From positions 52,013,306-52,077,305 of the forward strand of contig OX421963.1 of the NCBI GenBank assembly GCA_949128115.1: a DNA stretch of 64,000 nt, given 5' to 3'. This DNA is from Anaspis maculata. Its lineage: Eukaryota; Arthropoda; Insecta; Coleoptera; Scraptiidae. How positions within the stretch are numbered: the stretch's first letter is position 1; every line of letters begins with the position of its first letter. The position numbers and the translations under genes were made by a program. Shown here piece after piece: positions 10,101-19,000 of the stretch. Under the pieces are notes generated by a model. That model did not search any database, was not told where the DNA came from, and worked only from the letters and a program-made list of their open reading frames with translations.

Positions 10101-11600
10101 TGTTTTTCGTTTGCCAATTCCTCATTTTCATAATGACGGATTCAGTCGCTTTTATGGGTTTTGGATGCCGAGACCACCAGCGGTCGCTGCTCAGAAACAA
10201 ATTTTTTAAACAAAAAAATCGAAAGGGCATAGCGCAGCAGAAGTAGAAACCAGAAACAGGGACGAACAGAAGCTTGTGAAGGGAAACAAGTTGAGTACAA
10301 GACCCTAGTATTCCAAACCAAAAATACAAGAAGCTACAAGACAAAGTGCCTAGATGCACGTCTAATCCGAACTTGAAGGCTGGAAGCAACGATTTGCAAA
10401 GTTTTGGTGTGGTGATGAGGTACTGACGTCGAGTAGCTACCAGGACCAGGGTATGTCGTGTTGTGGAAGGGAGGAGAGACGATGGAACACTTGAGGTCTT
10501 GTCAGGAATCGCTGAAGGAGGGCAGAACTCTGAGTCAATTGTTGGGAGAGAACGAAAAGGGGCTGGAATGGATGACAAGGGTTGAAAGGAAACAGAAGAG
10601 GTGGAACACCGATGATGACAAGATGTGGCAGTCGATATTTGTATTATATTTATCAATATCCTTTTATTTTGTGGTGTAGTGTGAATAATACAAATAAAAA
10701 TGTAACATTTTCATGAAATATCAACAATAAAACTCTTTTTTTCTCGACATTATCAATTTTTTCTTGATGTATGAGCTTGGCTCATCGTCTCTTTGTCTTT
10801 TTCAGCGTTTTCCCTTCATTCCAGCTCAGTCAATTATCTGTTACAATTTGTCCTTATGTTGCGTCCCATGTTTCTTTCTGTCTTCTCTGATTTCTTTTCC
10901 CCGTCATTCTTGCTTCCCATATCTGTTCTACTGGTCTGTCCTCATTCATGCTTTGTAGGCGTCCTCGCCAACATTTGTCTCTTATCCAGAAATTTCGTTA
11001 CAGGCTTCATCTTTAGCTCTTTTCTTACTCAGGGTTGCGAATTGTTTCTCTTCAGTGTCAGTGTATGTTTTTTTTTTCACTTCGCAGGTAGGTATACTTA
11101 GTTAAAACCTATTTTGACTGGACTATTAGTGGATGTAGAGAGTTTTTGGGATTTTACGCACTTTTCTGCGCACAATTCAAATATTCCTTCAAATTACAAC
11201 GCATGTTTCGTGACTTTTATCTTGTCATGAGATTAGCAAACATGCCTTTCCTCCTCCGGGCTCTGTTGGCAGGTCTCTAAACGCGTAAGCTGCACTAGCG
11301 AGCAACAAAAACAAAAATGCACACTCCTCCACCATGACGCTGCGCAGCGGCGTAATTAACAATTAAAGAGCTTGCATGAAATGCGAACATTTGTTAGTTG
11401 GAGTTGTAGTTCAGTTTAGTTTAATTGTTAGTTGAGTTGAGTTGTTAATTTTCGTTGCATAAATTCAGCATAACAAAAGGTACAGGAGATGCTTACCTCT
11501 GCTGTTCGGGTTTGACCTTCTTCCTCTTTTTCTTAGCCTTTTCACCCCCCATTTTCAAGTATTTCTTCAAATATTCTTTTTGATTTATGGACGTCGTCAT
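3493..11600 (-). CDS. BUD13: BUD13 homolog, N-terminal two exons (partial gene)
   Basis: BUD13 is a subunit of the RES complex (with SNIP1/Pml1 and RBMX2/Snu17), which joins the activated spliceosome and helps splicing and nuclear retention of pre-mRNA. Two coding exons are visible: 11497-11600 and 3493-4170. The joint restores an Arg codon (AG + A) between consensus donor GTAAGC and acceptor TTTCAG. The product starts with the family's EYLKKYL motif and a Lys/Arg block. Next come RVKIIDDD, the P-Q-I-V-A-I-I-D-E-R-P stretch, and a long Arg/Ser/Pro-rich tract with repeated SPPRR. About 260 residues are present. The conserved C-terminal domain that contacts Snu17 is missing because the gene continues left of the window. 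Intron 1 is 7.3 kb and stuffed with transposons. The gene is divergent to oxt. The call rests on remembered family sequence. Confidence 0.9.
4171..4364. other. BUD13 intron 1, 3' part
   Basis: Intronic AT-rich sequence next to the acceptor. No repeat family is recognised here. Confidence 0.4.
4365..4470. repeat. Dispersed repeat shared with 58075-58200
   Basis: Both copies contain TTTTTTTGGATTTTGAAA and CCTGAATGGTGAATTTCTGT in the same orientation. They lie in introns or intergenic DNA of different genes, so this is an interspersed repeat, probably an old transposon fragment. Confidence 0.6.
4500..4830. repeat. Diverged fragment of the element seen at 27468-28982
   Basis: The stretch resembles 28530-28870 and 42885-43215. 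Shared phrases include GGACAACATCTT and TGGCTCCATTATTTTC or its variants, and GATGTGGAGGA. It is more diverged than the other copies and lacks both ends. It sits in BUD13 intron 1. Confidence 0.6.
4831..5886. other. Intron stretch without recognised features
   Basis: AT-rich sequence in BUD13 intron 1. Open frames here are short and show no known motif. I see no clear repeat structure. Confidence 0.35.
5887..6197. mobile_element. PIF/Harbinger-like MITE
   Basis: This 311 bp element has inverted ends of more than 50 bases (TGCTGGAGTTATGCAGC and its complement). It is flanked by the duplication TTA at 5884-5886 and 6198-6200. A TWA duplication is typical of PIF/Harbinger elements. The ends resemble those of the large element at 6493-11470. 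Confidence 0.8.
6329..6425. repeat. Short inverted repeat
   Basis: AACCATTCCGAAATGAGG-type sequence followed by TAGGCTGTG pairs with CACAGCCTACTCC and AATGGTT downstream. It can form a hairpin of about 30 bp with a loop. A loosely similar hairpin with CACAGCCTGCC lies at 63029-63145. Confidence 0.55.
8273..8488 (+). pseudogene. Possible degenerate THAP-domain fragment
   Basis: The 71-codon frame starts MPSRVVDLNECC and contains MPQDSPRRQRWHEVLKRQ. This resembles the F-P-x-D-x-x-R-x-x-W-x-x-x-x-K-R stretch of THAP DNA-binding domains. The first zinc-ligand cysteines are not in the expected spacing, so it is broken or a chance match. It lies inside the insertion 7915-9323, where a THAP protein would make sense as part of the transposon. 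Confidence 0.35.
8715..8856 (-). CDS. Probable first exon of a transposon-borne protein (YqaJ-type candidate)
   Basis: The exon encodes 47 residues plus one base, from an ATG at 8856 to a donor G|GTAGATG. The peptide starts MTMEKGFVQAESDHLPMV and continues with a VMEEEFFAKNEKF segment. It resembles the start of insect SWIM/YqaJ-domain proteins as I remember them (G-F-V-x-A...D-x-L-P-x-V-D...F-x-N-x-x-F), but this is recall, not a search. No downstream exon is recognised, so the gene is truncated or non-functional. It is on the same strand as BUD13 and inside its intron 1. Confidence 0.35.
9690..9990. repeat. Two diverged tandem copies of a GC-richer unit
   Basis: TAACCCAGCTTGT occurs in both halves, about 219 bases apart, each preceded by GGAGG(G) and followed by a G-rich stretch (GGGGTAAGGGG-like). 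The unit is much more G-rich than its surroundings. Its origin is unknown. Confidence 0.5.
10350..10680 (+). pseudogene. Degenerate 3' tail of a non-LTR retrotransposon
   Basis: The frame from 10458 reads GGETMEHLRSCQESLKEG, then LLGENEKGLEWMTRV. An E-T-x-E-H-L-x-x-C motif followed by a basic C-terminus is typical of the end of the second open frame of non-LTR retrotransposons. The upstream reverse transcriptase is not found, as expected for a 5'-truncated copy. A long minus-strand frame over the same bases is an antisense shadow. Confidence 0.45.
10681..11396. other. Stretch without recognised gene inside the 6493-11470 element
   Basis: Pyrimidine-rich on the plus strand at 10740-11090. Open frames here are low in complexity and not convincing. 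Confidence 0.35.
11497..11600 (-). CDS. BUD13: BUD13 coding exon 1
   Basis: The exon encodes 34 residues plus 2 bases, starting MTTSINQKEYLKKYLK and followed by a basic run (KAKKKRKKVKPEQQ). The short leader followed by EYLKKYL is how BUD13 proteins begin. The donor AG|GTAAGC is strong. Exon 1 is too short to show up as a long open frame. A 5 kb transposon ends only about 24 bases beyond its donor site. Confidence 0.88.
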
Positions 11601-12534
11601 TGTGAGATCAATGAGCTCTGAAAAGAAATGAAGCACTCCCCTCACATATAATTAAAAAAAAATCGCAAACGATTTTGAAGAGTAGTTTTCACACCACAAA
11701 TCAGCACAACATAACCTCTACTGTCAACCGTGGTTGTGTCAACTGAACTGTCAATAGTGTCAATCTACGTCATTGCATTGCTACCAATCTGGGAAAATCT
11801 AGGCGTCCAATTTCCCAATAAAAAAACGATTCAGGTATTTTCGCCCGACAAATTTCCACCCGACAGATGAACCCAGTGTCGGGCGAAAATACCGCAACCT
11901 AAAAAAACAATAATATTTCATTTCATGTTACGTTCGGCAACGGGTGGAACCTTATTTATGGGTGGAATCCTCGGTGATGATGTTTGAAAATGCATTTTGA
12001 TATTTCAATGTAGTGACCTAATCTTCAATGGTTGATCTATGAATGGTTGTAAGATTTTGAAAAATTCAGCCCTAGTGCTTTTGACTGTTACTGTTAGCAT
12101 GTTGGCGCAGGTGGTCAGTCACCGGGAGTTATCTGTCATCTGTCAAATGGCATGTAAAATAGCTAAATATTTGTAATTTTCGGTTTTGTTTCACATTCAC
12201 ATAATCACATAAATCTTCGGCTTCTCTTCTGCAAGGACCATGTAGCTGCTGGAAAGTGTAATGCTAATAAGAATGCTATTGTTGTTTTGCCAATTTGTAT
12301 AATGTTCAAATTGCAAGTTGCATTTTAGCGGTCACAATTTCTGTGGGAATTTCTTGTATACCTATTACAAAAAAGAATCTGGCTCTAAACACCCAACATC
12401 AAGGTGAGACATGTGCATTCCACAGCGAATCCACTTTGAAATTGCTAGTATCCTTCGACTGAGAACTGCAAAACATCCGGAAGGCACTTGATTACCGAAT
12501 GTAGGAATGAAGAAGTCCGACCAAATCTGGTGAG
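11601..12534. promoter_or_regulatory. Shared upstream region of BUD13 and oxt
   Basis: The start codons of BUD13 (minus, 11600) and oxt (plus, 12535) face away from each other across 934 bases, so both promoters and 5' leaders must lie here unless upstream non-coding exons exist. No TATA box is clearly placed. An unusual perfect inverted repeat is described separately. Confidence 0.5.
11834..11893. repeat. Perfect 17 bp inverted repeat in the divergent promoter
   Basis: GGTATTTTCGCCCGACA at 11834-11850 is mirrored by TGTCGGGCGAAAATACC at 11877-11893 with a 26-base loop. The loop itself contains CCACCCGACAG, a partial third copy of the motif. It could be a protein-binding palindrome or the remnant of a small MITE. 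Confidence 0.7.
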
Positions 12535-13067
12535 ATGGTGACGGCAAAGGGAGGCAACGCCAGATGTTTGAGGAAATACAAGCTATTTTTCTTGTTCGGT
12601 TTCGTGATTCTGGCGTTCCAAGTGTTCTTGGCCGCGAGATTCTTTCAAATCAACACCGGTAGTGTGCAGGACGGATGGAATCCCCAGAATTGGAAAGCAC
12701 TGGATGGCAGCAGAAAGCCTAATGCAACTGTGTTGCGCTTGGACGAGCTGGATTTCAAGCCGGAATGCGAGATCACCGGAAAAGAAGCTGTTTCCGCAAT
12801 CCATCGGGCTAGGAGTCAGAAATGCAAGCAGTTTTTGGCCAATGTGACTTGTCTGTCACTGGCTGGGCAGCTGTATCCACATCAAATCTTCGGCAGTTGT
12901 CCAGCGGATGGTAAAGTGCTTGGCAAGGCGCTCGGATGTTTCAAAGATGAAAACAACTATCGTTTGCTCAACGGTTATTATGGTGTCAATAAAAAGGCAA
13001 ATTCCCCAGATTATTGCATGCAGTTATGCTTGCAGAGTGGGTTTCCTTTTGCTGGTGTGCAGTATTC
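12535..13067 (+). CDS. oxt: oxt exon 1: cytoplasmic tail, membrane anchor, stem, start of WSC domain
   Basis: The exon encodes 177 residues plus 2 bases from the first ATG. The membrane helix [18 protein letters not shown] follows a basic tail. The WSC domain opens with LGCFKD. The donor is TTC|GTAAGT. Confidence 0.95.
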
Positions 13068-16000
13068 GTAAGTATTGAAAAGCTTTGGAAAAACGGTAAT
13101 TCATTTGATTGCATTGCAGGAATGAATGCTTTTGTGGCAATGATGAACCGCCAGTAACTTCTAAATTGCCTGATTCTTCATGTAATATGAAATGTCCTGG
13201 GAATAAACATGCCACCTGTGGAGGTTATTTCACCATCAATGTATATGAAACTGGGATTAAAAGTGAGTCAAATATTTTCCTTAATTTTTTGCCTCATTTT
13301 TTGTTGTTGTAGAATTTATTGCACAAACAGCTAATATTGAATCATCAGCAACAGGGAAACCACCTGTCAAGATTGTGTTCCTCTTGACTTTGAATGGCAG
13401 AGCACTGCGCCAGGTTAATAGGCTGTTGAAAGTTCTATATCATCACAATCACTATTACTACATTCATGTAGATGTGGTAAGTAATTTAAAAGATGTAGAA
13501 ACATTTCTTTTCTGCGTACAGGTGTCCTGGTGCTTGACTTCAGCAAAGTTGAAATTTGATTGTAAAATTAGAAAAAATAAACAAAATTTAGTACCAAACT
13601 ATTATAATAGCTGTATTACACTACACAATTTCTTGTACAATCTGCCAAAATAGTGTCAAAAAACAATGAACAACATTGTTTAACTGACAGATTGTACAAG
13701 AAGTTGTACAAGAAATTGTGTAGTGTAATACAGCTATAATACTGCAACCGCACCAAACGCCAGATAATGCCTATTTTGGATTGCACAAAGCATTTGATGC
13801 GGTACTAAACCTACTTGATACAGTATTACTTTAATTATCACTGGTACCCCAGCATTGCTGAAAATTCGATAATACCACGTTTGATTCGGCATAAAATCAA
13901 GGCAAGTGCTATACTAGCAGGTACTATTGTAGGATGATGAATTGCTTGAAAAGTGAAACAATGATTATACAATTAACGTCTGGTTTCATTAACAATCAAC
14001 TTTACGAATAATTTAAACAATCCAACTGACAATCTTGGAAGCAAGTAGAAGGCGGCGGTTTGGTCATGGTCATCTGGTTCTGAAAAGATAGAAACGGGTG
14101 TGAGCATAACGCTACTCTCATGAACTGATCTCAGGTCAACTCGGTGTTGAATTCAACTTCAACTCAGTCTTGAATCAGTTTGACTCTATAGCAATTCCAC
14201 TCAGCTTTACTAAATACGCGACTTGGCGTTCTATAAGCATTATGGAAATATCACATGAATACCAGCCAGAGTCTTAAGTAAACACCGTAATAATGAAACG
14301 TACAATGGTACACCCAACGAGTACCTGTTTCCAATACCACATCACGTATATCAAGCGTGATTATAATCCATTCGCAGTTTGTCTAGGCGGGTAATCACCT
14401 CGGATACAAATAACCTGACCCTGTGCCGATTCCTACAATGAAGCCAGGGGATACTCGCACAAGGCTCCCGAATCCAGCTACACAGGGCCATTCGCTAATC
14501 CCGCATCGTGCACTGAGGCCAGGGGATACTCGCACAAGGCCTCTGTAGCGTATTAGCGCAGACAACTAATCCCGCATCGTGCATTAGGGCCAGGGGATAA
14601 CGCACAATCGTTAGTTAGTTCAGATGAAACCTCAACCGTCTACTCTGTATAAGCAGTGCTGAGGTTCTCATGTTTATATATTTACACCGTACCGTACGAC
14701 GTTACGCAACTGTCAACGTGAAAATTAGCGAGTTTGTTACTCGCAACACCCTAGTTACAAGGGAATTCCCACGTTTCACGTTGCGTTACGTCGTACGTTC
14801 CGTATGATCGCAAACTCCCTATTAGGATATTGGTCTTTGATTCGTTTATCACCAGGTCAAGCGAGATGTCAAGTTTCATCTCTAAGTTTCTAAAAGCAAG
14901 GATCGCTGCAATTTTTCAATCCAACTCTGAAAATGCGATTTTTTCTGTTTTTAATTTTCAGCTGGTAGCACTGCTACACAGTTGAAAAACAAAAATACAG
15001 GTATAAAACAGTTTAAGAAGCTGAACACGAAAATGCAAAAAATATAGGTGTTCCATTTAAAAAAAATTGACGTTTCGTTTATCCCGTCAAATGGGACACC
15101 TGTAATTATAGCTGAAAATAATTTCAGGTCATAGGTTCATCAAACCATACAACTTTTCTCTTACATCTTCTTTTCCGTCTTGAATGGTAAGGTCGCTATG
15201 GGATAATTACGCTAGATGGACCACCCTGAATTTCATCCATCTTGGTCTTGGTCCGCCATATTGAACTTTTTCCCAAGTGTACCGATTGTGATGAAACTTG
15301 CAGTATTCTTTGGTCTCGTATAACCAGTTATGACTGTGAGGTCGATTTTACGATTGGCCGCCATGTTGAATATTTCGTAAGTGAAGCGATTTTGATGAAA
15401 CTTGAAACATACATTTGTTTCGTAAAACGATCTGTGATGTCCACATCAGTTTTGCGATTCTTTGCCATCTTGGCCAGCCATATTGAACTTTTTCGTAAAC
15501 GAACCGATTTTGATGAAATTTGAGACATATTTGTGTTCGTTCAACTATCTTTGATTGTGAGGTTGGTTCCACGATTCGCTGTCATTTTGGCCTGCCATAT
15601 TGACTTTCCCAGTTCCCACAAGTCAACCGATTTTAGGAAAACCGAAAACTTCTTTATCACTATGCAGATCCGCTCAAAAGAAAATGCGCTATCGAGCCTC
15701 ACGCCCGTGAGAGCATATGCACTAGCTTCCTTTTTTATGGAATATTTTGGCAGCATTATTTAAAGTTTTGCGAAATGTTATTTCAGCGTGAGGACTACCT
15801 GTTCCGAGAACTGCTTCAATTGGAAAAGCGATTTCCGAACATAAAACTGAGCCGAAAACGCTTCGCCACTATCTGGGGCGGTGCCTCCCTGCTCAAGATG
15901 CTTCTTAGTTGCATGAACGAATTGCTCCAGATGGACGACTGGCATTGGGATTTTGTTCTGAACTTGAGCGAATCCGATTACCCGGTGAAACTTGTCAGTT

Positions 16001-19000
16001 CCTTGGAGCACTTCCTCACGGCCAATCGGGACAGAAATTTCGTCAAGTCGCACGGACGCGACACCCAGAGGTTTCTGCAAAAGCAGGGGCTGGACAAGAC
16101 GTTTGTGGAGTGCGACATGAGGATGTGGCGCGTCGCCGATCGCCAACTGCCGGCCGGCCTGCAGATGGACGGCGGCAGCGATTGGATCGCCCTGTCAAAG
16201 AACTTCGTGAGCTACGTGGCGGCCGAACAACCCGATCAGGTGGTGTCCGGCTTGAAACAGGTAAGTCCGGTTTGTGTTTGAAGTTTGAACCGATTTGCTG
16301 AGCAATCAACGTTAGAAAGATTGTCGCCGCGTTCGAAAAATAACTGGCGGGAGCCTCAAGCGGACGAACGCGGTAAACTAAGCACTGTATAATAAATACA
16401 GGTGACCTGTATGGAATATGGCATGTAGCTTGTGGTCTAGCAAAAGTCAGCTATTCACAAGATGAAAAAATCTTACGAATTAGTCCTCTTCCTTGGGGCC
16501 TGTACAGCATACCTACTTTAAATTTGCTATTTCATTGTGTCACTTGAATATACAAGCCAAACAGTGAATATTTGTATAAATACATATATTCTTTTCTTTT
16601 GCTCTACAAAATGTGAAAAAAATAATGAAAAGTACTACAATCAGCCGACAAGTTTGAACGCTAAGATAGAGCGCCATCGTCCTCGGCCAATAATGAAACT
16701 TCCCACCTCTTCCCACCGCACCGGCCGGGCGGATGCACTGGGATTGTGAAGCGGGCTGGTTCAGTAGTGTACTACCATGCCAATGTATATGCCGTTCACG
16801 TTTTAAATTCAGCAGAATGACTGTTTGGAGCAAAAATAAAGTGAGAAGGTGGGGGGCTACGGCTGATGGGACCTGCAAAGTTTTGGAGCGAAACTATCAG
16901 CGGCCATGAGCCATATCCTCCCAGCGCTCCAGCTTGTCACTTTATTTTTGCTCAAAAAAGTCATTCTACTGAAAATAAAAAGTGACCGGGATATAGTGCA
17001 GTATGGGTCAGGAATTCAACGACTTCCCACAAATGAGTTCATTCATACTCAAGTTCATTGCTTTGTTACATCAACCAACTATTTGTCTGATCATTTAAAT
17101 CACCGAGAACTTCGTTGAAGTGCAATTATGCGATGTAAAAGCAGGTGTATTACACCTTGACCGCCGTGATTCTCTGGTTCCTGAAAGATTGCTTCCTCAG
17201 CCGTCTGAGGGCTAGTCTGGCAAAACAATTGACCGGTCATTTCGCTCAATCGCTCACATAAGTTAGCCTCGCATTCCTTTGAAATTGAAATGCGGTTGGA
17301 ACTTTGCCTTCTTACAGTAGGATACCTACTATTTTTATAATGGGCATTCATTATAGGCATGTGGTGACACGTTTATCCTTTTCCCCAAAATCTCACAAAA
17401 TGTTTTCTTGCTCACGCGCTCTGCATTTTCCAGGTGTTCCAATTCACCCTTCTGCCGGCCGAATCGTTTTTCCACACCGCACTACGCAACTCTCGCTTCT
17501 GCAACACCTACATAGACAACAACTTGCACGTCACCAACTGGAAACGGAAATTGGGCTGCAAGTGCCAGTACAAACACGTCGTCGACTGGTGCGGCTGCAG
17601 CCCCAACGACTTTCGCCTCGACGACTGGGCGCGTATCCAGGCGACCCAGCCGAGACAGCTGTATTTCGCTCGCAAATTCGAGCCCATCATCAACCAGGCT
17701 GTCCTGCTGAAACTCGAACTGTGGCTATACGGTCTGGACAGACCTTCGCGAAACGTCCAGAATTTGCACTCTTACTGGCAGAGCATGTTCCATCATTTGG
17801 ATTTGTCGCCGCACATTGATGACGGCTTGAAAACCGTGGCCACCGCGGCCGGTCGCGTTTGGGCTTCCGATTTGATCGTCAACAGTTCGCGGGTTTGCCA
17901 GGTTGCGACGAGGAAAATCGTGGAAGTCACTTCGTTTCACTCGAAAGACTCGTACAAGCTCACGTTGGTGCACTTCAGGGTCGAAGGAATGCCGTCTGAC
18001 GTTGAGGTATGTGTGTTATTACCAGCGAATCCCACAAAGAAATTCGTTGGCCCAAAGTGACCCGTAGCTCAGAAGGAGATTGGGGTGGGTTAACCTTTTA
18101 GCTGTACTCGACCGTTGAAAACAAAACGAAATATTTTTCAGGGCGCCACCTGCAATACTTAATTACCTCTTGAACTCGCTAAGCGACATCTGGTCACTTC
18201 ACGAGAATAAATTACGGAATTTGTCTTGTTGAGTGTTCTTGCGCATAGGACGATCACACACACAGATAAAGAATACAATCACAGATTAATATAAGTTTAA
18301 TAAAGATGAGATAGATATGTACAATTTAATTCAAGTTCGTTGAAAATAGCAGAAATCAAGTATAGCGGTTGAGGAGCTTGTGGTGTGGTTAGTTAGCGCG
18401 TTCGACTACCACTCCAGAGGTCGCGGGTTCGATCTCCGCCGGGGACGGATTTTCGGCCTCGAAAACAAGCTCCTTGGTTTAGTTGGAATGCTTGCTAAAT
18501 GCAAGACGTGTGTCGCATAGCACGTAAAATACGAACGATGGTGCCGACCTCATGCGATGTTGGTGGTCGTTAAAAATCCCTACCCTGTGTTGGAACACAC
18601 AGGGGTTCGGCAAAATTTCCGGTATAGTGGAGGAAAGCATTCACCGGCGTCGGTGTTAGGCCTCGTTGCGGAAATAGGCCGACGTTAAATGAACGAATAA
18701 AAAAAAAAAGTATAGCGTCTTGAGATGAATGAATTCTTCGGAGACAAATTTATAGTAGGTGTGAATGATACCTGGTATATCCCATGGGAGTATATTGAGA
18801 TCAATTCAATTGACAGAGATTATTATAATAAATCAAGCTACTGGAAACGCGAGTTCGAACTTCCGTTTTTACAACGCGAAATGTGGATAGATACGACACA
18901 GCGATAAATATGTATACAACCGAATTCTAATTCGCACGACGATAAATAATAATTGTACACAAATATAATTATAATAGAATAATCTAATATTTATCATTTA

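Larger units (their letters stand above)
6493..11470. mobile_element. Large inverted-repeat element with nested insertions, TAA duplication
   Basis: The ends TGCTGAATCTATGCAACG (left) and its complement on the right (TGCATAAATTCAGCA) are extended inverted repeats of about 65 bases. They are flanked by TAA at 6490-6492 and 11471-11473. Terminal sequence and TWA duplication match a PIF/Harbinger-type element related to the MITE at 5887-6197. It contains a palindromic element (about 6650-9659), two diverged GC-richer repeats and a retrotransposon tail. The right end lies about 24 bases from the BUD13 exon 1 donor. Confidence 0.75.

Noticed and set aside
10081..10656. 191-codon open frame on the minus strand
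   Set aside because: It is antisense to a plus-strand retrotransposon tail, is Ser/Leu/Phe-rich with no domain, and has no splice context.
15778..16309. Open frames overlapping oxt exon 4 in other frames and on the minus strand
   Set aside because: Shadows of a GC-rich coding exon; only the splice-consistent frame matches xylosyltransferases.
16330..16400. Possible extra exon of oxt after exon 4
   Set aside because: The frame breaks soon after the donor GTAAGT, and exon 5 joins exon 4 in phase with an uninterrupted family match.
18368..18460. tRNA gene
   Set aside because: A and B boxes are present but there is no paired acceptor stem, and a longer body, A-rich tail and target duplication show it is a SINE.
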